NCBI GenBank assembly: GCA_900762945.1
Contig: CAAFIN010000275.1
Coordinates: 1-5,906 of the forward strand
Reading direction: 5' to 3'
Length of the DNA: 5,906 nucleotides
Source of the DNA: Clostridia bacterium
GTDB taxonomy: Bacteria; Bacillota; Clostridia; Christensenellales; Pumilibacteraceae
A program made the position numbers and the translations under genes. Positions 5,852 to 5,906 of this stretch are shown one piece after another (position 1 is the first letter of the stretch; each line of letters begins with the position of its first letter). The notes beneath the pieces were generated by a model. It had not been told where the DNA came from. It worked only from the letters and a program-made list of their open reading frames with translations, and ran no database searches.

Positions 5852-5906
5852 CGTTATTTTATACGATTTTTTTATGCAAAATGACGGTAAACGGCGGTAT
5901 ATCGTT
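5852..5906. other. Short AT-rich end region without a supported gene
   Basis: The remaining bases are T-rich, then give a short frame from the ATG at 5874 to the edge (MQNDGKRRYIV). There is no ribosome binding site before it and too little sequence to judge. It may hold the promoter region or start of the next transcription unit. Confidence 0.4.

Noticed and set aside
5874..5906. Start of a new gene at the right edge
   Set aside because: Eleven codons without a ribosome binding site, with an alternative ATG at 5881 in another frame; too little to support a call.

Overview
The window carries a compact, entirely plus-strand housekeeping operon of a Firmicutes (Bacillota) bacterium, most likely a member of Clostridia. 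The order yqfD - phoH - pgpH (yqfF) - ybeY - era - yqzL - recO is the conserved Bacillus/Clostridium block. YqfD and YqzL are proteins I know only from endospore-forming Firmicutes and their relatives. Codon third positions are rich in G and C and CGCG-type words are frequent, which suggests a moderate-GC uncultured clostridial lineage. The sequence alone does not fix genus or species.

Layout. Positions 1-1020 hold yqfD, cut at its 5' end by the window edge. phoH (1030-1998) follows after 9 nt. pgpH (1982-3415) overlaps phoH by 17 nt. ybeY (3443-3910) follows a 27-nt gap that contains a perfect 17-bp tandem duplication. era (3911-4822) starts on the base after the ybeY stop codon. A 118-120 nt spacer with several short inverted repeats leads to a 54-codon yqzL-like gene (4942-5106). 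recO (best start 5149, end 5790) comes next, and a rho-independent terminator at about 5830-5851 closes the operon. The last ~55 bases show no supported gene.

Function. Most genes concern RNA and ribosome maturation: YbeY acts on rRNA, Era is a 30S-assembly GTPase, and PhoH/YbeZ is an ATPase that in other bacteria is linked to YbeY. PgpH hydrolyses the second messenger c-di-AMP, RecO does recombinational repair, and YqfD is sporulation-associated. The dgkA and cdd genes found between ybeY and era in Bacillus are absent here.

I see no mobile element, CRISPR array, tRNA or rRNA, and no clearly new multi-gene system. The notable points are variations on known genes: a PgpH that lacks the large extracellular 7TMR-HDED sensor domain, a RecO without the cysteine zinc site usual in Gram-positives, an N-terminally extended YqzL microprotein behind a leader that could fold over its ribosome binding site, and the tandem duplication that copies the pgpH stop codon.
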